From the NCBI RefSeq assembly GCF_003725695.1, contig NZ_RJSE01000003.1, positions 568,026-632,025 of the forward strand: a stretch of 64,000 nucleotides of DNA. The letters run 5' to 3'. Shown here piece by piece: positions 33,454 through 42,664 of the stretch (the stretch's first letter is position 1; each line of letters starts with the position of its first letter). The notes beneath the pieces are model-generated. The model saw only the letters and a list, made by a program, of their open reading frames with translations. It did not search any database and was not told the DNA's origin. The translations under genes were made by a program, and so were the position numbers. The DNA is from Nocardioides marmoriginsengisoli. GTDB taxonomy: Bacteria; Actinomycetota; Actinomycetes; Propionibacteriales; Nocardioidaceae.

Positions 33454-35079
33454 ATGACCGTTATAGACCGGGTCACCCCGCCGGGTGAGCAGAGCGACGC
33501 CGAGCTGATCTCGAGCGTGCGCGGAGGCGACGTCTCCGCGTACGGAGATCTGTTCGCGCGGCACCGCGACGCCGCGACCCGGTTGGCCCGGCAGCTGGTC
33601 TCCGCTCCCGACGCGGACGACCTGGTCTCCGAGGCCTTCGCGAAGGTCCTCAACGTGCTGCTCGCAGGCGGCGGCCCGGACGTAGCCTTCCGCGCCTACC
33701 TGCTGACGGCGGTACGACGCCTGCACGTCGACAAGATCCGGTCCACCAACCGGGCGATGCCCACCGACGACCTGACGCCGTACGACCAGGGCGAGCCGTT
33801 CAAGGACACCGTGATCGCCGGCTTCGAGGGCGGCGCGGCGGCCCGGGCCTACGCCAGCCTCCCGGAGCGCTGGCAGCTGGTCCTCTGGCACCTCGAGGTC
33901 GAGGGCCAGAAGCCGGCCGACGTCGCGCCGCTGCTGGGCATGACGCCGAACTCCGTCTCGGCACTGGCGTACCGCGCCCGCGAGGGCCTGCGCCAGGCCT
34001 ACCTGCAGATGCATTCCGCCGACATCAGCGACGCCGAGTGCCGGTGGGTGCACGACAAGATGGGCGCCTACGTCCGCAAGGGCCTCTCCCGCCGGGACGC
34101 CGCGAAGGTCGAGGAGCACCTCAAGAACTGCCGGAAGTGCACCGCGCTCTTCGTCGAGCTCTCCGAGGTGAACTCGTCGATGGCCGGCGTGATCGGGCCG
34201 CTCGTGCTCGGCACCGCCACCATGGGCTACCTCGGCAGCGCCGGCACCAGCGGCGCGCTCGGCGGCTTCCTGGCCGGCGTCGGCGGCGGCCTCGTCGGCG
34301 CGGCCGGCCGGGTCAAGGACGCGGTGCTGGCCCAGGGCCAGGTCGCGATCGGCGTCGGCGCCGCGACAGCGGTCGCCGGCATCGCCACCGTCGCCGTCCT
34401 GGTCACCAACGCCGGCGGCCCTCCGGGGACCCAGCTGGCCGAGCCGCCGACGGTGATCGAGACGCCGGCGGTCCCGGCGCCGACCGAGAAGCCGACCCCG
34501 AAGCCCAGCGAGACGCCGACGACCGAGCCGGACTCGGGACCGGACGGTGCGGGCACCGGGGTGGTGCCGATCGTCTCCACCCCCGACACCTCGCCCAGCG
34601 ACACCCCCAGCACCCCGGTCAAGCCGACCAAGCCGCCGACCACGCCGCCGACCACGCCGCCGACGACTCCCCCGGTGACCCCGCCGTCGAGCGCCGACTC
34701 CAGCGTCAGCCTGACCTTCCAGGCCAAGCTCGGACTCCTCGGAGCCAAGGACGCCGGCACGCTCGGCAACCTGACCGCCGCCACCCTCGGCATCCCCGAG
34801 GGCACCGTCGGGACCATCAAGATCGAGGTCTTCGGCGGCACCCTGGAGCAGCTGACGACGACCAGCGCCCGGACGTCGAGCGCCCGGTCCGCCGGAGCCA
34901 GCAGCTGCGACATCAAGGGCGGTACGGCGACCTGCCAGGTCAGCGCCGGCGCGGCACCGCTGCGGTTCAAGGTCAACGGCCTGCCGGTCACCGCGACGGC
35001 GACCCTGACCGGCCCGGCGAACATCCCCGACCCGGTGGCCTGGAACAACCGCGACAGCATGCTGCTCGGGCTGCTCTGA
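33454..35079 (+). CDS. ECF sigma factor fused to a membrane-spanning anti-sigma and extracellular domain
   Basis: A 541-residue fusion. Residues 15-90 and 125-185 are sigma regions 2 and 4 ([42 protein letters not shown]). Residues 199-235 form a zinc-type anti-sigma domain with [15 protein letters not shown] glycine-rich segment leads to a membrane helix at about 298-319. A Pro/Thr-rich stalk (340-420, repeated PPTT) then holds an outer domain of about 115 residues with two cysteines. The sigma part should be tethered to the membrane and freed by proteolysis or rearrangement when the outside domain senses a signal. ATG 33454; no Shine-Dalgarno site. Confidence 0.88.
   Translation: MTVIDRVTPPGEQSDAELISSVRGGDVSAYGDLFARHRDAATRLARQLVSAPDADDLVSEAFAKVLNVLLAGGGPDVAFRAYLLTAVRRLHVDKIRSTNRAMPTDDLTPYDQGEPFKDTVIAGFEGGAAARAYASLPERWQLVLWHLEVEGQKPADVAPLLGMTPNSVSALAYRAREGLRQAYLQMHSADISDAECRWVHDKMGAYVRKGLSRRDAAKVEEHLKNCRKCTALFVELSEVNSSMAGVIGPLVLGTATMGYLGSAGTSGALGGFLAGVGGGLVGAAGRVKDAVLAQGQVAIGVGAATAVAGIATVAVLVTNAGGPPGTQLAEPPTVIETPAVPAPTEKPTPKPSETPTTEPDSGPDGAGTGVVPIVSTPDTSPSDTPSTPVKPTKPPTTPPTTPPTTPPVTPPSSADSSVSLTFQAKLGLLGAKDAGTLGNLTAATLGIPEGTVGTIKIEVFGGTLEQLTTTSARTSSARSAGASSCDIKGGTATCQVSAGAAPLRFKVNGLPVTATATLTGPANIPDPVAWNNRDSMLLGLL
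34632..34668 (+). repeat. Three tandem 12-base units coding PPTT in the sigma fusion stalk
   Basis: A unit close to CCGCCGACCACG is repeated three times, with the last copy diverged. It codes for the Pro/Thr stalk between membrane helix and outer domain and may vary in copy number between strains. Confidence 0.6.
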
Positions 35080-35089
35080 GCCTTCTCGA

Positions 35090-35095
35090 TAGCCT
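35090..35095 (+). promoter_or_regulatory. -10 hexamer TAGCCT, leaderless promoter for aroA
   Basis: TAGCCT is followed by seven bases and GTG 35103, in the 23-base gap after the sigma fusion gene. Confidence 0.5.
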
Positions 35096-35102
35096 TGCGC
35101 AG

Positions 35103-36407
35103 GTGAGCCCTGCTTCCGACGCCGACCTCTGGCCCGCTCCGCGCGCCCGGGAGGCGGTCGACCTGACGGTCGAGCTGCCCGGCTCGAAGTCGCTGACCAA
35201 CCGCGAGCTGGTGCTGGCGGCCCTCGCCGACGGTCCCGGTGCGGTACGCCGGGCGCTGCGCTCGCGGGACACCGAGCTGATGGCACGGGCGCTGACCGCA
35301 CTCGGGTCGACGGTCGACACCACCGGTGCCGACTGGACGGTGGCGCCGGGCATCTCGCGCCAGCCCGGGTCTGCCGTCGAGATCGACTGCGGCCTGGCCG
35401 GCACCGTGATGCGATTCGTGCCGCCGCTCGCCGCCCTGCGCAACGCGGCGGTGTCCTTCGACGGGGACCCGCACGCCCGCACCCGGCCGATGTCGGAGAT
35501 CCTCGCCGCCCTCCGCGGGCTCGGCGTCCGGTTCGCCGACGACGCCGACCGGCTCCCGTTCACCGTTCTCGGCTCCGGCAGCGTCGCGGGCGGTTCCGTG
35601 GTCATCGACGCGTCCGCCTCCAGCCAGTTCGTCTCGGCGCTGCTGCTCGCCGCGCCCGGGTACGACGCCGGGATCGAGGTCCGGCACGCCGGCAAGCCGG
35701 TCCCCTCGCTCCCGCACATCGAGATGACGCTGGCCTGCCTGCGGGCGCGCGGCGTCGAGGTGGACGACTCGGTCCCGGACCGGTGGCGGGTACTCCCCGG
35801 CCCGGTCGCCGCCCGCGACGTCGACATCGAGCCGGATCTCTCCAACGCCGCCCCGTTCCTGATGCTGGCGCTGACCAGCGGCGGCCGGGTCCGGGTGCCG
35901 GGCTGGCCGGCCGCCACCACCCAGGCCGGCGACGCCCTCCGCGAGATCCTGACCGCGATGGGCGCCCAGGTGGCGCTGGACGCCGACGGGCTGACGGTGA
36001 CCGGGACCGGCGCGATCCACGGCGTCGACCTCGACCTGCACGACGTCGGCGAGCTGGCACCGGCGATCGCCGCGCTCGCGGCACTGGCCGACTCGCCCTC
36101 GCAGCTGCGCGGGATCGCCCACATCCGCGGCCACGAGACCGACCGGCTCGCGGCGCTCGCCACCGAGCTGACCGCACTGGGCGCCGACCTCACCGAGCAC
36201 GAGGACGGGCTCACGATCCGGCCGGCCGCGCTCCACGGCGGGGTCTTCCGCACCTACGCCGACCACCGGATGGCGCACGCCGGCGTGGTGATCGGCTCGG
36301 CCGTCGACGGCGTGCTGGTCGAGGACATCGGCACCACCTCGAAGACCTTCCCCGGGTTCGAGCGCGTCTGGGACGGCCTGCTGGCGGCGGGGCTCGAAAC
36401 GCCGTGA
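35103..36407 (+). CDS. aroA: 3-phosphoshikimate 1-carboxyvinyltransferase (EPSP synthase)
   Basis: A 434-residue EPSP synthase of the shikimate pathway, joining shikimate-3-phosphate and phosphoenolpyruvate. Seen: [16 protein letters not shown] (20-35), [30 protein letters not shown], the catalytic Asp in [10 protein letters not shown] and YADHRMAHA near the end. GTG 35103 gives the usual length; the frame upstream overlaps the sigma fusion gene. The TGA overlaps the rsgA GTG by three bases, so aroA and rsgA are coupled, as in mycobacteria. Confidence 0.95.
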   Translation: MSPASDADLWPAPRAREAVDLTVELPGSKSLTNRELVLAALADGPGAVRRALRSRDTELMARALTALGSTVDTTGADWTVAPGISRQPGSAVEIDCGLAGTVMRFVPPLAALRNAAVSFDGDPHARTRPMSEILAALRGLGVRFADDADRLPFTVLGSGSVAGGSVVIDASASSQFVSALLLAAPGYDAGIEVRHAGKPVPSLPHIEMTLACLRARGVEVDDSVPDRWRVLPGPVAARDVDIEPDLSNAAPFLMLALTSGGRVRVPGWPAATTQAGDALREILTAMGAQVALDADGLTVTGTGAIHGVDLDLHDVGELAPAIAALAALADSPSQLRGIAHIRGHETDRLAALATELTALGADLTEHEDGLTIRPAALHGGVFRTYADHRMAHAGVVIGSAVDGVLVEDIGTTSKTFPGFERVWDGLLAAGLETP

Positions 36408-37417
36408 GCCCGCGCTACGACGAGAACGACCCGGAGTCCTACGAGCGGCCTCGTCGTCGTACTCGTCCGCGGACGAAGGACCGGCCGTCCTACGACGACG
36501 CGGTGCCGGCGCGGGTGGTCACCGTCGACCGCGGCCGGCTGACCTGCCTGCTCGAGGACGGCCCGGACAAGAGCAGAGTCGTGATGGCCATGAAGTCCCG
36601 GCCGCTCGGCCGCAAGGGCGTCGTGGTCGGCGACCGGGTCCGGCTGGTCGGGGACGTCTCCGGGGACGACGGCTCCCTGGCCCGGATCGTGCTCGTCGAC
36701 GAGCGCGCGACCACCTTGCGCCGTACCGCCGACGACACCGACCCCGTCGAGCGGATCCTGGTCGCCAACGCCGACCAGCTGGTCATCGTGGCGGCCCTCG
36801 CCGACCCGGAGCCGCGACCGCGGCTGATCGACCGGGCGCTGGTGGCGGCGTACGCCTCCGGCATGGACCCGTTGCTCTGCCTGACCAAGTCCGACCTCGC
36901 CGACCCGGAGACGCTGGTCTCGATCTACCGGCCGCTCGGGGTCCCGTACGTGGTCACCCAGCGCGGCGCCGAGGTCAGCGGGGTCCGGTCCCGGCTGGCC
37001 GGACGGACCAGCGTGCTGGTCGGCCACAGCGGCGTCGGCAAGTCCACCCTGGTCAACGCGCTGGTGCCGGACGCGATGCGCTCGGTCGGCGTCGTGAACG
37101 CGGTCACCGGGCGCGGCCGGCACACCTCCACCAACGCGCTGATGCTGCCGCTGCCGGGTGAGGGCGGCGGGCCGCCGGACGGCTGGATCATCGACACCCC
37201 GGGGATCCGTTCCTTCGGGCTCGCGCACGTGCAGCCCGACCAGCTGATCGAGGCGTTCCCGGACCTGCACGAGCTCACCGAGGTCTGCCCGCGGGGGTGC
37301 ACCCACGGATTCGGCGAGCCGGAGTGCGGTCTGGACGAGGCCGAGGGAGACCAGCGCGACCGGGTGGAGTCCTTCCGCCGCCTGCTCGCCACCCGCGACA
37401 CCCGAGAAGGCGACTGA
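36404..37417 (+). CDS. rsgA: Ribosome small-subunit-dependent GTPase A
   Basis: A 337-residue circularly permuted GTPase that helps late maturation of the 30S subunit. An OB-fold (about 40-110) is followed by the permuted G-motifs in order G4 (LTKSD), G1 (GHSGVGKST), G2 region and G3 (DTPGIRSF). A C-terminal zinc finger reads [14 protein letters not shown]. The first 35 residues are a basic/acidic extension common in actinobacteria. GTG 36404 overlaps the aroA stop. Confidence 0.95.
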   Translation: MSPRYDENDPESYERPRRRTRPRTKDRPSYDDAVPARVVTVDRGRLTCLLEDGPDKSRVVMAMKSRPLGRKGVVVGDRVRLVGDVSGDDGSLARIVLVDERATTLRRTADDTDPVERILVANADQLVIVAALADPEPRPRLIDRALVAAYASGMDPLLCLTKSDLADPETLVSIYRPLGVPYVVTQRGAEVSGVRSRLAGRTSVLVGHSGVGKSTLVNALVPDAMRSVGVVNAVTGRGRHTSTNALMLPLPGEGGGPPDGWIIDTPGIRSFGLAHVQPDQLIEAFPDLHELTEVCPRGCTHGFGEPECGLDEAEGDQRDRVESFRRLLATRDTREGD

Positions 37418-37431
37418 CCGCGACGGCTCGA

Positions 37432-37437
37432 TAGCCT
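37432..37437 (+). promoter_or_regulatory. -10 hexamer TAGCCT, leaderless promoter for hisN
   Basis: TAGCCT is followed by six bases and ATG 37444, in the 26-base gap after rsgA. Confidence 0.5.
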
Positions 37438-37443
37438 GTGCCC

Positions 37444-38343
37444 ATGGCCCTCGACTACACCGATGATCTGCGCCTGGCGCACGTGCTCGCCGATGACGCG
37501 GACGCGCTGACCACGGCACGGTTCAAGGCGCTGGACCTGCACGTGATGACCAAGCCGGACCTGACCCCGGTGACCGACGCCGACCAGGCCGTCGAGGACG
37601 GCATCCGGCGTACGCTCTCGCGGGCCCGCTCTCGCGACGCCGTGCTCGGCGAGGAGTCCGGAAGCACCGGGCAGAGCACCCGCCGCTGGGTCGTCGACCC
37701 GATCGACGGCACCAAGAACTTCGTCCGCGGCGTCCCGGTCTGGGCGACCCTGATCTCGCTGATGGTCGAGGACGAGGTCGTCGTCGGCGTCGTCTCGGCC
37801 CCGCAGCTGAACCGGCGCTGGTGGGCGATGAAGGACGGCAACGCCTGGACGGGGACCTCGCTGCTGCGGGCCACCCAGATCCAGGTCTCGGACGTCTCCC
37901 GGATCGAGGACGCGTCGCTCTCCTACGCCTCGCTGGACGGGTGGGAGGAGCGCGGCCGGCTGGACGACTTCCTGGCGTTGTCGCGCCGCTGCTGGCGGAC
38001 TCGCGCGTACGGCGACTTCTGGTCCTACATGCTCGTCGCCGAGGGCGCCGTGGACCTGGCGGCCGAGCCGGAGCTGGAGCTCTACGACATGGCCGCGCTG
38101 GACATCATCGTGCGCGAGGCGGGCGGGATTTTCACCTCGCTGGACGGCGAGCCCGGCCCGCTGGGCGGGAACGCCCTGGCGAGCAACGGCAAGCTGCACG
38201 ACCAGGCGCTCGCCTTCCTCGGCACCGTGGACGAGGAGTCCCGGCACGCCCAGCGCGGCGGCGGCTCGGTCCACGACCTGGCCGAGCGCCGCCGCCTCAA
38301 CGACGAGGACCTCGCGAACGAGAGCACCCCGCCCGAGAGCTGA
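37444..38343 (+). CDS. hisN: Histidinol-phosphatase (inositol monophosphatase family)
   Basis: A 299-residue metal-dependent phosphatase. Metal ligands are seen in LGEESG (about 73-78), WVVDPIDGTKNFVRG (83-97) and YDMAALDIIVREAGG (about 218). The aroA-rsgA-hisN order supports histidinol phosphate as substrate, the eighth step of histidine synthesis; related enzymes act on inositol phosphate. A charged 35-residue C-terminal tail follows the domain. Confidence 0.9.
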   Translation: MALDYTDDLRLAHVLADDADALTTARFKALDLHVMTKPDLTPVTDADQAVEDGIRRTLSRARSRDAVLGEESGSTGQSTRRWVVDPIDGTKNFVRGVPVWATLISLMVEDEVVVGVVSAPQLNRRWWAMKDGNAWTGTSLLRATQIQVSDVSRIEDASLSYASLDGWEERGRLDDFLALSRRCWRTRAYGDFWSYMLVAEGAVDLAAEPELELYDMAALDIIVREAGGIFTSLDGEPGPLGGNALASNGKLHDQALAFLGTVDEESRHAQRGGGSVHDLAERRRLNDEDLANESTPPES

Positions 38344-38347
38344 ACTG

Positions 38348-38719
38348 TCAGCCCACGGCCAGCAGATCCACCACGAAGATCAAGGTCTCGCCGGGCTTGA
38401 TCGCACCGCCGGCGCCGCGGTCCCCGTAGCCCAGGTGCGGCGGGATCACGAGCTGGCGACGACCGCCGACCTTCATCCCCTGGACGCCCTGGTCCCAGCC
38501 GGCGATGACGCGACCGCCTCCGAGCGGGAACTGGAACGCCGAGCCGCGGTTGTACGACGCGTCGAACTCCTCACCGGTGGAGTGCGCGACACCGACGTAG
38601 TGCACGGACACGTTCTGGCCGGCCACGGCCTCGGCGCCGTCGCCGACGACGAGGTCGGTGATGACGAGCTCAGTAGGGGCAGGACCGTCGAAGAAGTCGA
38701 CCTCAGGCTTTTCACTCAT
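38348..38719 (-). CDS. FKBP-type peptidyl-prolyl cis-trans isomerase
   Basis: A 123-residue cytoplasmic FKBP. The conserved core VSVHYVGVAHSTGEEFDASYNRG, FPLGGGRVIAGWDQGVQGMKVGGRR, LVIPPHLGYG and LIFVVDLL is complete, so it should be active as a proline isomerase/chaperone. It converges on hisN with four bases between stops. TAGGGT stands seven bases before ATG 38719. Confidence 0.95.
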   Translation of the reverse strand: MSEKPEVDFFDGPAPTELVITDLVVGDGAEAVAGQNVSVHYVGVAHSTGEEFDASYNRGSAFQFPLGGGRVIAGWDQGVQGMKVGGRRQLVIPPHLGYGDRGAGGAIKPGETLIFVVDLLAVG

Positions 38720-38726
38720 GCGTCCA

Positions 38727-38732
38727 ACCCTA
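38727..38732 (-). promoter_or_regulatory. -10 hexamer TAGGGT, leaderless promoter for the FKBP gene
   Basis: Minus-strand TAGGGT is followed by seven bases and ATG 38719. Confidence 0.5.
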
Positions 38733-38748
38733 AGGCAGGACTTCTCGA

Positions 38749-39180
38749 CTACGTCTGGTGGACGTAAGAGTCCAATTGATCGCGCTCGAACTCGACCTGG
38801 TCGATGTGGTTCTTCACGATGTCGCCGATGCTGACGACGCCGACCAGGCGACCGTCCTCGACGACCGGGAGGTGCCGGAACCGGCCGTCGGTCATGATCG
38901 TGCGGACCTCGTCGAGCGAGCTGCCCGGCTCGCAGGTGCGGACGTCGGCGGTCATGATCTCGGAGACGGTGGCGGAGAGGGCGCCGTCGTCGCCGGTGAG
39001 CCGGCGGACGATGTCGCGCTCGCTGACGATGCCCGCCACGGTCGTGCCGTCGCTGCTCACCACCGCGGCACCGATGTTGTGCTGCGCGAGCAGGGCTACC
39101 AGCTCGCGGACGGTGGCGTCAGGGGTGATGGTGACGATGACCTGGCTGGCCTTGCCGGCTACGACTTCACTGATCCTCAT
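38749..39180 (-). CDS. CBS-domain protein
   Basis: A 143-residue protein made of a CBS pair (residues 1-60 and 75-130; TVRELVALLAQHNIGAAVVSSDGTTVAGIVSERDIVRRL, then FRHLPVVEDGRLVGVVSIGDIVKNHI). Such Bateman modules bind adenosine nucleotides and act as energy sensors or regulators of partner proteins. Nothing in the neighbours names a partner. The start is supported by TAGATT six bases upstream. Confidence 0.93.
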   Translation of the reverse strand: MRISEVVAGKASQVIVTITPDATVRELVALLAQHNIGAAVVSSDGTTVAGIVSERDIVRRLTGDDGALSATVSEIMTADVRTCEPGSSLDEVRTIMTDGRFRHLPVVEDGRLVGVVSIGDIVKNHIDQVEFERDQLDSYVHQT

Positions 39181-39186
39181 GTACGG

Positions 39187-39192
39187 AATCTA
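39187..39192 (-). promoter_or_regulatory. -10 hexamer TAGATT, leaderless promoter for the CBS protein gene
   Basis: Minus-strand TAGATT is followed by six bases and ATG 39180; it lies in the final codons of the S4 gene. Confidence 0.5.
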
Positions 39193-39408
39193 GTGTTCGC
39201 GGGCCGCGATGCCAACGGTCTCACCGCGGACGGTCACAGTTTCCCCGACGACGAGCTGCCGGCCGCGACGGGTCTCGACCTCCCCGTTGACCAGCACGTG
39301 GCCCTGGATGAGCAGCTCCCGGGCCTCGCTGCCGTGGTCGATGAAGTCGGCCAGCTTGAGCAGCTGGCCCAGCCGGATGGCGTCGTCGCGGATCTCGATC
39401 ATGCGCAT
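39190..39408 (-). CDS. S4-domain RNA-binding protein (YbcJ-like)
   Basis: A 72-residue protein consisting of one S4 domain: IRLGQLLKLADFIDHGSEARELLIQGHVLVNGEVETRRGRQLVVGETV. It should bind structured RNA, probably rRNA or tRNA. GGGGG lies just before ATG 39408; ATG 39402 is an alternative. Nineteen bases separate it from the DUF445 gene stop upstream. Confidence 0.9.
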   Translation of the reverse strand: MRMIEIRDDAIRLGQLLKLADFIDHGSEARELLIQGHVLVNGEVETRRGRQLVVGETVTVRGETVGIAAREH

Positions 39409-39427
39409 GGTGCCCCCACGGTACCCA

Positions 39428-40684
39428 CTAGAGAGCCGCGGAGACCGCGTGGATCAGCACCCCGACCAGTCCGCCGACGATGGTGCCGTTGATCCGGATG
39501 AACTGCAGGTCACGGCCGACCTGGAGCTCGATCCGGGATGCCGCCTCGCGGCCGTCCCAGCGCGCGATCGTGTGGGTGATCACGGCGGTCAGCTCACCGC
39601 CGTACCGGTTGACGCCGAAGACTGCCGCCTCGGCGGCCCACTCGTCGATCCGGGCACGGAGCGCGGGGTCGGCCCCGAGCCGGTTCCCGAAGGCCTGCAG
39701 CTCGGTGGTGGCCCGCTCGCGCAGCGGCCCCTGGTCGTCCGCGAGGGCGTCCAGCAGCGCGCTCCTGAGCGCGTCGAACAGCGCCATCCCGCTGGAAAGG
39801 AACTGGGGGTGCTCCAGCAGCCGGGTCTTGAGGCGCTCGGCGCGCGCCTGGGTGTCGGGGTCGGTGAGCAGGTCGTCGGCGAGCTGCCGCAGCAGGCTGT
39901 CCAGGGCGGCACGGGCACGGTGGTGCGGATCGGCGCGGATGTCCGCGATCCAGCGGATCGTCTCCAGGTGGATCCGGTCGGTGACCACCTCGTTGAGCCG
40001 GTCCGGGGCCCACCAGGGCGCGCGTTCGCCGAGGACCGCGGTGAACGTCTCCTGGTTGTGCACCAGCCAGTGGTGCCCCTCCTCCAGCGCCAGGTCGACG
40101 AGGCCGTGATGGGCGTCGTCGGCGAGCACCTCGCTGAGCAGGTTGCCGGCGATCGGCGAGATCGGCTCGGCGACCAGCCGCGGCAGCAGCACCTCGGCGA
40201 CGACGGCCTCGACGTCGCTGTCCTTGAGCCGCTTCAGGCCGAGCGTCAGCAACGACGCGCCCTCGGCCACGACGCGGGCGGCGTGAGGGCGTTCGCGGAT
40301 CCACTCCCCGGCCCGGGCCGCGATCTGGGCCGCCGCCAGCCGGTCCCGGATGATCTCCTCCTGGAGGAAGTTCTCCTGGACGAAGTCCTCGAGGCTCTTG
40401 CCCAGCTCGTCCTTCTTCCGCGGGATCAGCGCGGTGTGCGGGATCGGCAGTCCGAGCGGGTGCTTGAAGAGCGCGGTCACCGCGAACCAGTCCGCGATCG
40501 CGCCGACCATGCTCGCCTCGGCGCCGGCGTTCACGTAGCCCCAGAACCCGCCGGCGTCCCGGGTCAGCAGGTAGACGACGGCGGCGAGGAGCAGCAATCC
40601 GATCGCGACCGACTTCATGGTGCGCAGCCGCCGGCGGCGCTCGGCGTCCGCGGCGCCCGGGGGGAGGATCATCGAGAGGCTCAT
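39428..40684 (-). CDS. DUF445 family membrane protein
   Basis: A 418-residue protein of the DUF445/YjiN family: an N-terminal membrane helix (about 25-41), the conserved segment GAEASMVGAIADWFAVTALFKHPLGLPIPHTALIPRKKDELG (54-95), a long helical and coiled-coil region and a C-terminal hydrophobic segment (INGTIVGGLVGVLIHAV). Function unknown; YjiN-type proteins sit in the cytoplasmic membrane. A TAGCGT hexamer (40694-40699, minus strand) lies nine bases before ATG 40684. Confidence 0.9.
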   Translation of the reverse strand: MSLSMILPPGAADAERRRRLRTMKSVAIGLLLLAAVVYLLTRDAGGFWGYVNAGAEASMVGAIADWFAVTALFKHPLGLPIPHTALIPRKKDELGKSLEDFVQENFLQEEIIRDRLAAAQIAARAGEWIRERPHAARVVAEGASLLTLGLKRLKDSDVEAVVAEVLLPRLVAEPISPIAGNLLSEVLADDAHHGLVDLALEEGHHWLVHNQETFTAVLGERAPWWAPDRLNEVVTDRIHLETIRWIADIRADPHHRARAALDSLLRQLADDLLTDPDTQARAERLKTRLLEHPQFLSSGMALFDALRSALLDALADDQGPLRERATTELQAFGNRLGADPALRARIDEWAAEAAVFGVNRYGGELTAVITHTIARWDGREAASRIELQVGRDLQFIRINGTIVGGLVGVLIHAVSAAL

Positions 40685-40758
40685 CGTCCGCCGACGCTAC
40701 CGGAGTCCGCGCCGGGCGCTGCCATGCCCGAAAGGTCGTACTCCGCCCCGGTCTGACC

Positions 40759-40764
40759 TAGGCT
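40759..40764 (+). promoter_or_regulatory. -10 hexamer TAGGCT, leaderless promoter
   Basis: TAGGCT is followed by six bases and GTG 40771 of the metallopeptidase gene. Confidence 0.5.
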
Positions 40765-40770
40765 CAGCGG

Positions 40771-42270
40771 GTGCCTCTCCTGACATCGCGCCCCTCCCGA
40801 ACCACCGCGGCGGCCTTCCTGGCCGCTGTCCTGGCCGCGGCCGTCCTGGTCAGCGGAACCGCGCTGGCCCCCGCGACTGCTGCTCCGGCGAAGGCCGATG
40901 CCCGGCACGCCCAGGCGAAAGCGGTGCTCGACAAGGTCGTGGCGGCGTTCAGCGGCCAGGGCTCCGACCGGACCGCGCCGCGCACGAGCCCGCTGCCGCG
41001 CACCGACGTGACGGTGCTGCTGCGCCGGCTGCGCCTCTCGATGCCGGCCCTGAACCGCGCCGAGCGAGCCACCGCCGCGGCGCTCCTGGGCGGGCCGACG
41101 GCCAGCGCGAGCTGCTCGGGCGGCTTCTTCGGGGGCGTCGTCCAGACTCAGCACTTCTGCGTCCACTACTACAGCAACCCGCTCCTGGCCGGTTTCGCGG
41201 CCGACGACGTGGGCACGGTCCAGCAGGCGCAGCTGACGGCGCAGACCTTCGAGGACGTCTACCGGCGCCAGGTGAGCGGCGCCTCGAACAGCCTCGGCTT
41301 CCGGGCACCGGTCGCGGACGGCGACGGCCTGCTCGACGTCTACCTGCTGAACCTCGGCGACGACCGCATCTACGGCTACTGCAACAGCGACGACCCGGGC
41401 AGCGTGGTGGCGGCGTACTGCGCGGTCGACAACAACTTCTCCACCGCCGAGTACGGCGCACCGCCGATCAACTCGCTGCGGGTCACCGCGGCGCACGAGT
41501 TCTTCCACGCCGTCCAGTTCGCCTACGACGCCAACGACAGCTCCTGGTTCCTGGAGGGCACGGCGGTCTGGATGGAGGACATCGTCTACCCGGCGATCAA
41601 CGACTACCGCCAGTACCTGCCGGTCAGCCAGATCCGGCGCCCGTGGCAGTCGGCCGACTACGCCGGCGGCCTGGCCGTCTACGGCTCGGTGGTCTTCTGG
41701 AAGTACCTCTCCGAGCGATTCCGGGACGTCCACATCATCCGGAAGATCTGGGAGTCGGCGGCCGGCCCCCGTACCGGGATCCAGGCGGTCGTCGCGGTGC
41801 TCAAGTCCCGCGGCTACGCCTTCGGCACCGAGTTCGCCCGGTACGGCGTCTGGAACACCTTTCCGCCGAACTCGTACGGCGACCGCGGGTTCTGGCCCTC
41901 CCCCGCGTACGCCGCCGCGAAGACGCTCTCCAAGGCGCACAACCAGGCCGGGTACCAGATCAGGCTCAACCACCTGGCCCACGGACCGTTCCTCTTCCGC
42001 CCGCAGGCCAGGATCCCGACCCGGTCGAAGCTGCGGGTGATCGTGGACGCGCCGGACACGAGCCACGGCAGCCAGGCCACCGTGCAGATCCGGTACCGCA
42101 GCGGCCGGGTCACCTCGTCGGTCCTCCGGCTGTCCCGCACCGGCTACGCCAGCAAGCTCTACGGCTTCAACCGGAAGTACGTGCGCTCGGTGATCGTGAT
42201 CGCGACCAACGCGAGCACCGGCTACTACGACGCCCAGAACTTCCGGGTCCGGGCGAGGCTGGTCTACTGA
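40771..42270 (+). CDS. Secreted metallopeptidase-like protein (MXAN_6640 type)
   Basis: A 499-residue exported protein with a signal peptide (residues 1-38, ATAAPA cleavage region). The zinc motif HEFFH is at 242-246 and a third ligand, Glu262, lies in FLEGTAVWMED, the gluzincin pattern. DGDGLLDVYL (183-192) resembles a calcium-binding loop found near such domains. The C-terminal 130 residues look like an immunoglobulin-type sandwich (TRSKLRVIVDAPDTSHGSQATVQIRYRSG). Likely an extracellular protease of unknown target. Ends in TGATG, sharing one base with the next start. Confidence 0.85.
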   Translation: MPLLTSRPSRTTAAAFLAAVLAAAVLVSGTALAPATAAPAKADARHAQAKAVLDKVVAAFSGQGSDRTAPRTSPLPRTDVTVLLRRLRLSMPALNRAERATAAALLGGPTASASCSGGFFGGVVQTQHFCVHYYSNPLLAGFAADDVGTVQQAQLTAQTFEDVYRRQVSGASNSLGFRAPVADGDGLLDVYLLNLGDDRIYGYCNSDDPGSVVAAYCAVDNNFSTAEYGAPPINSLRVTAAHEFFHAVQFAYDANDSSWFLEGTAVWMEDIVYPAINDYRQYLPVSQIRRPWQSADYAGGLAVYGSVVFWKYLSERFRDVHIIRKIWESAAGPRTGIQAVVAVLKSRGYAFGTEFARYGVWNTFPPNSYGDRGFWPSPAYAAAKTLSKAHNQAGYQIRLNHLAHGPFLFRPQARIPTRSKLRVIVDAPDTSHGSQATVQIRYRSGRVTSSVLRLSRTGYASKLYGFNRKYVRSVIVIATNASTGYYDAQNFRVRARLVY

Positions 42271-42659
42271 TGAGCACGCCCGCCGACATCGGCCTCCAGC
42301 GCTGGCACGACGTGATCGCCTCCCGCGACCCGGCCGAGCTGACCGCGATGATCGCGCCGGACGCGGTCTTCCGCTCCCCGGCGGTGCACACGCCGCAGGA
42401 GGGGCGCGACGTCGTGATCGCCTACCTGTCGGCCGCGCTGGTGGTGCTCGGGCCGGAGCTCGCCTACCACGACACCTGGCAGCGCGAGAACGACGCGGTG
42501 CTGCGCTTCACCACGGTCGTGGACGGCAAGCAGGTCGAAGGGGTCGACCTGATCACCTGGGACGACGACGGGTTGATCGTCTCGTTCACCGTGATGATCA
42601 GGCCGATGAAGGCGTTGGACGCGGTCATCGGCGCCATGGCGAAGCAGCTGTTCGGCTAG
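42270..42659 (+). CDS. NTF2-like/SnoaL-fold protein
   Basis: A 129-residue protein of the NTF2-like cone fold: LQRWHDVIASRDPAELTAMIAPDAVFRSPAVHTPQEGRDVVIAYLSAA is the usual start, followed by strands with VLRFTTVVDGKQVEGVDLITWDDDGLIVSFTVMIRP. Members include isomerases, cyclases and binding proteins; no specific activity can be named. Translation is coupled to the metallopeptidase gene through TGATG. Confidence 0.88.
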   Translation: MSTPADIGLQRWHDVIASRDPAELTAMIAPDAVFRSPAVHTPQEGRDVVIAYLSAALVVLGPELAYHDTWQRENDAVLRFTTVVDGKQVEGVDLITWDDDGLIVSFTVMIRPMKALDAVIGAMAKQLFG

Positions 42660-42664
42660 AGCGC

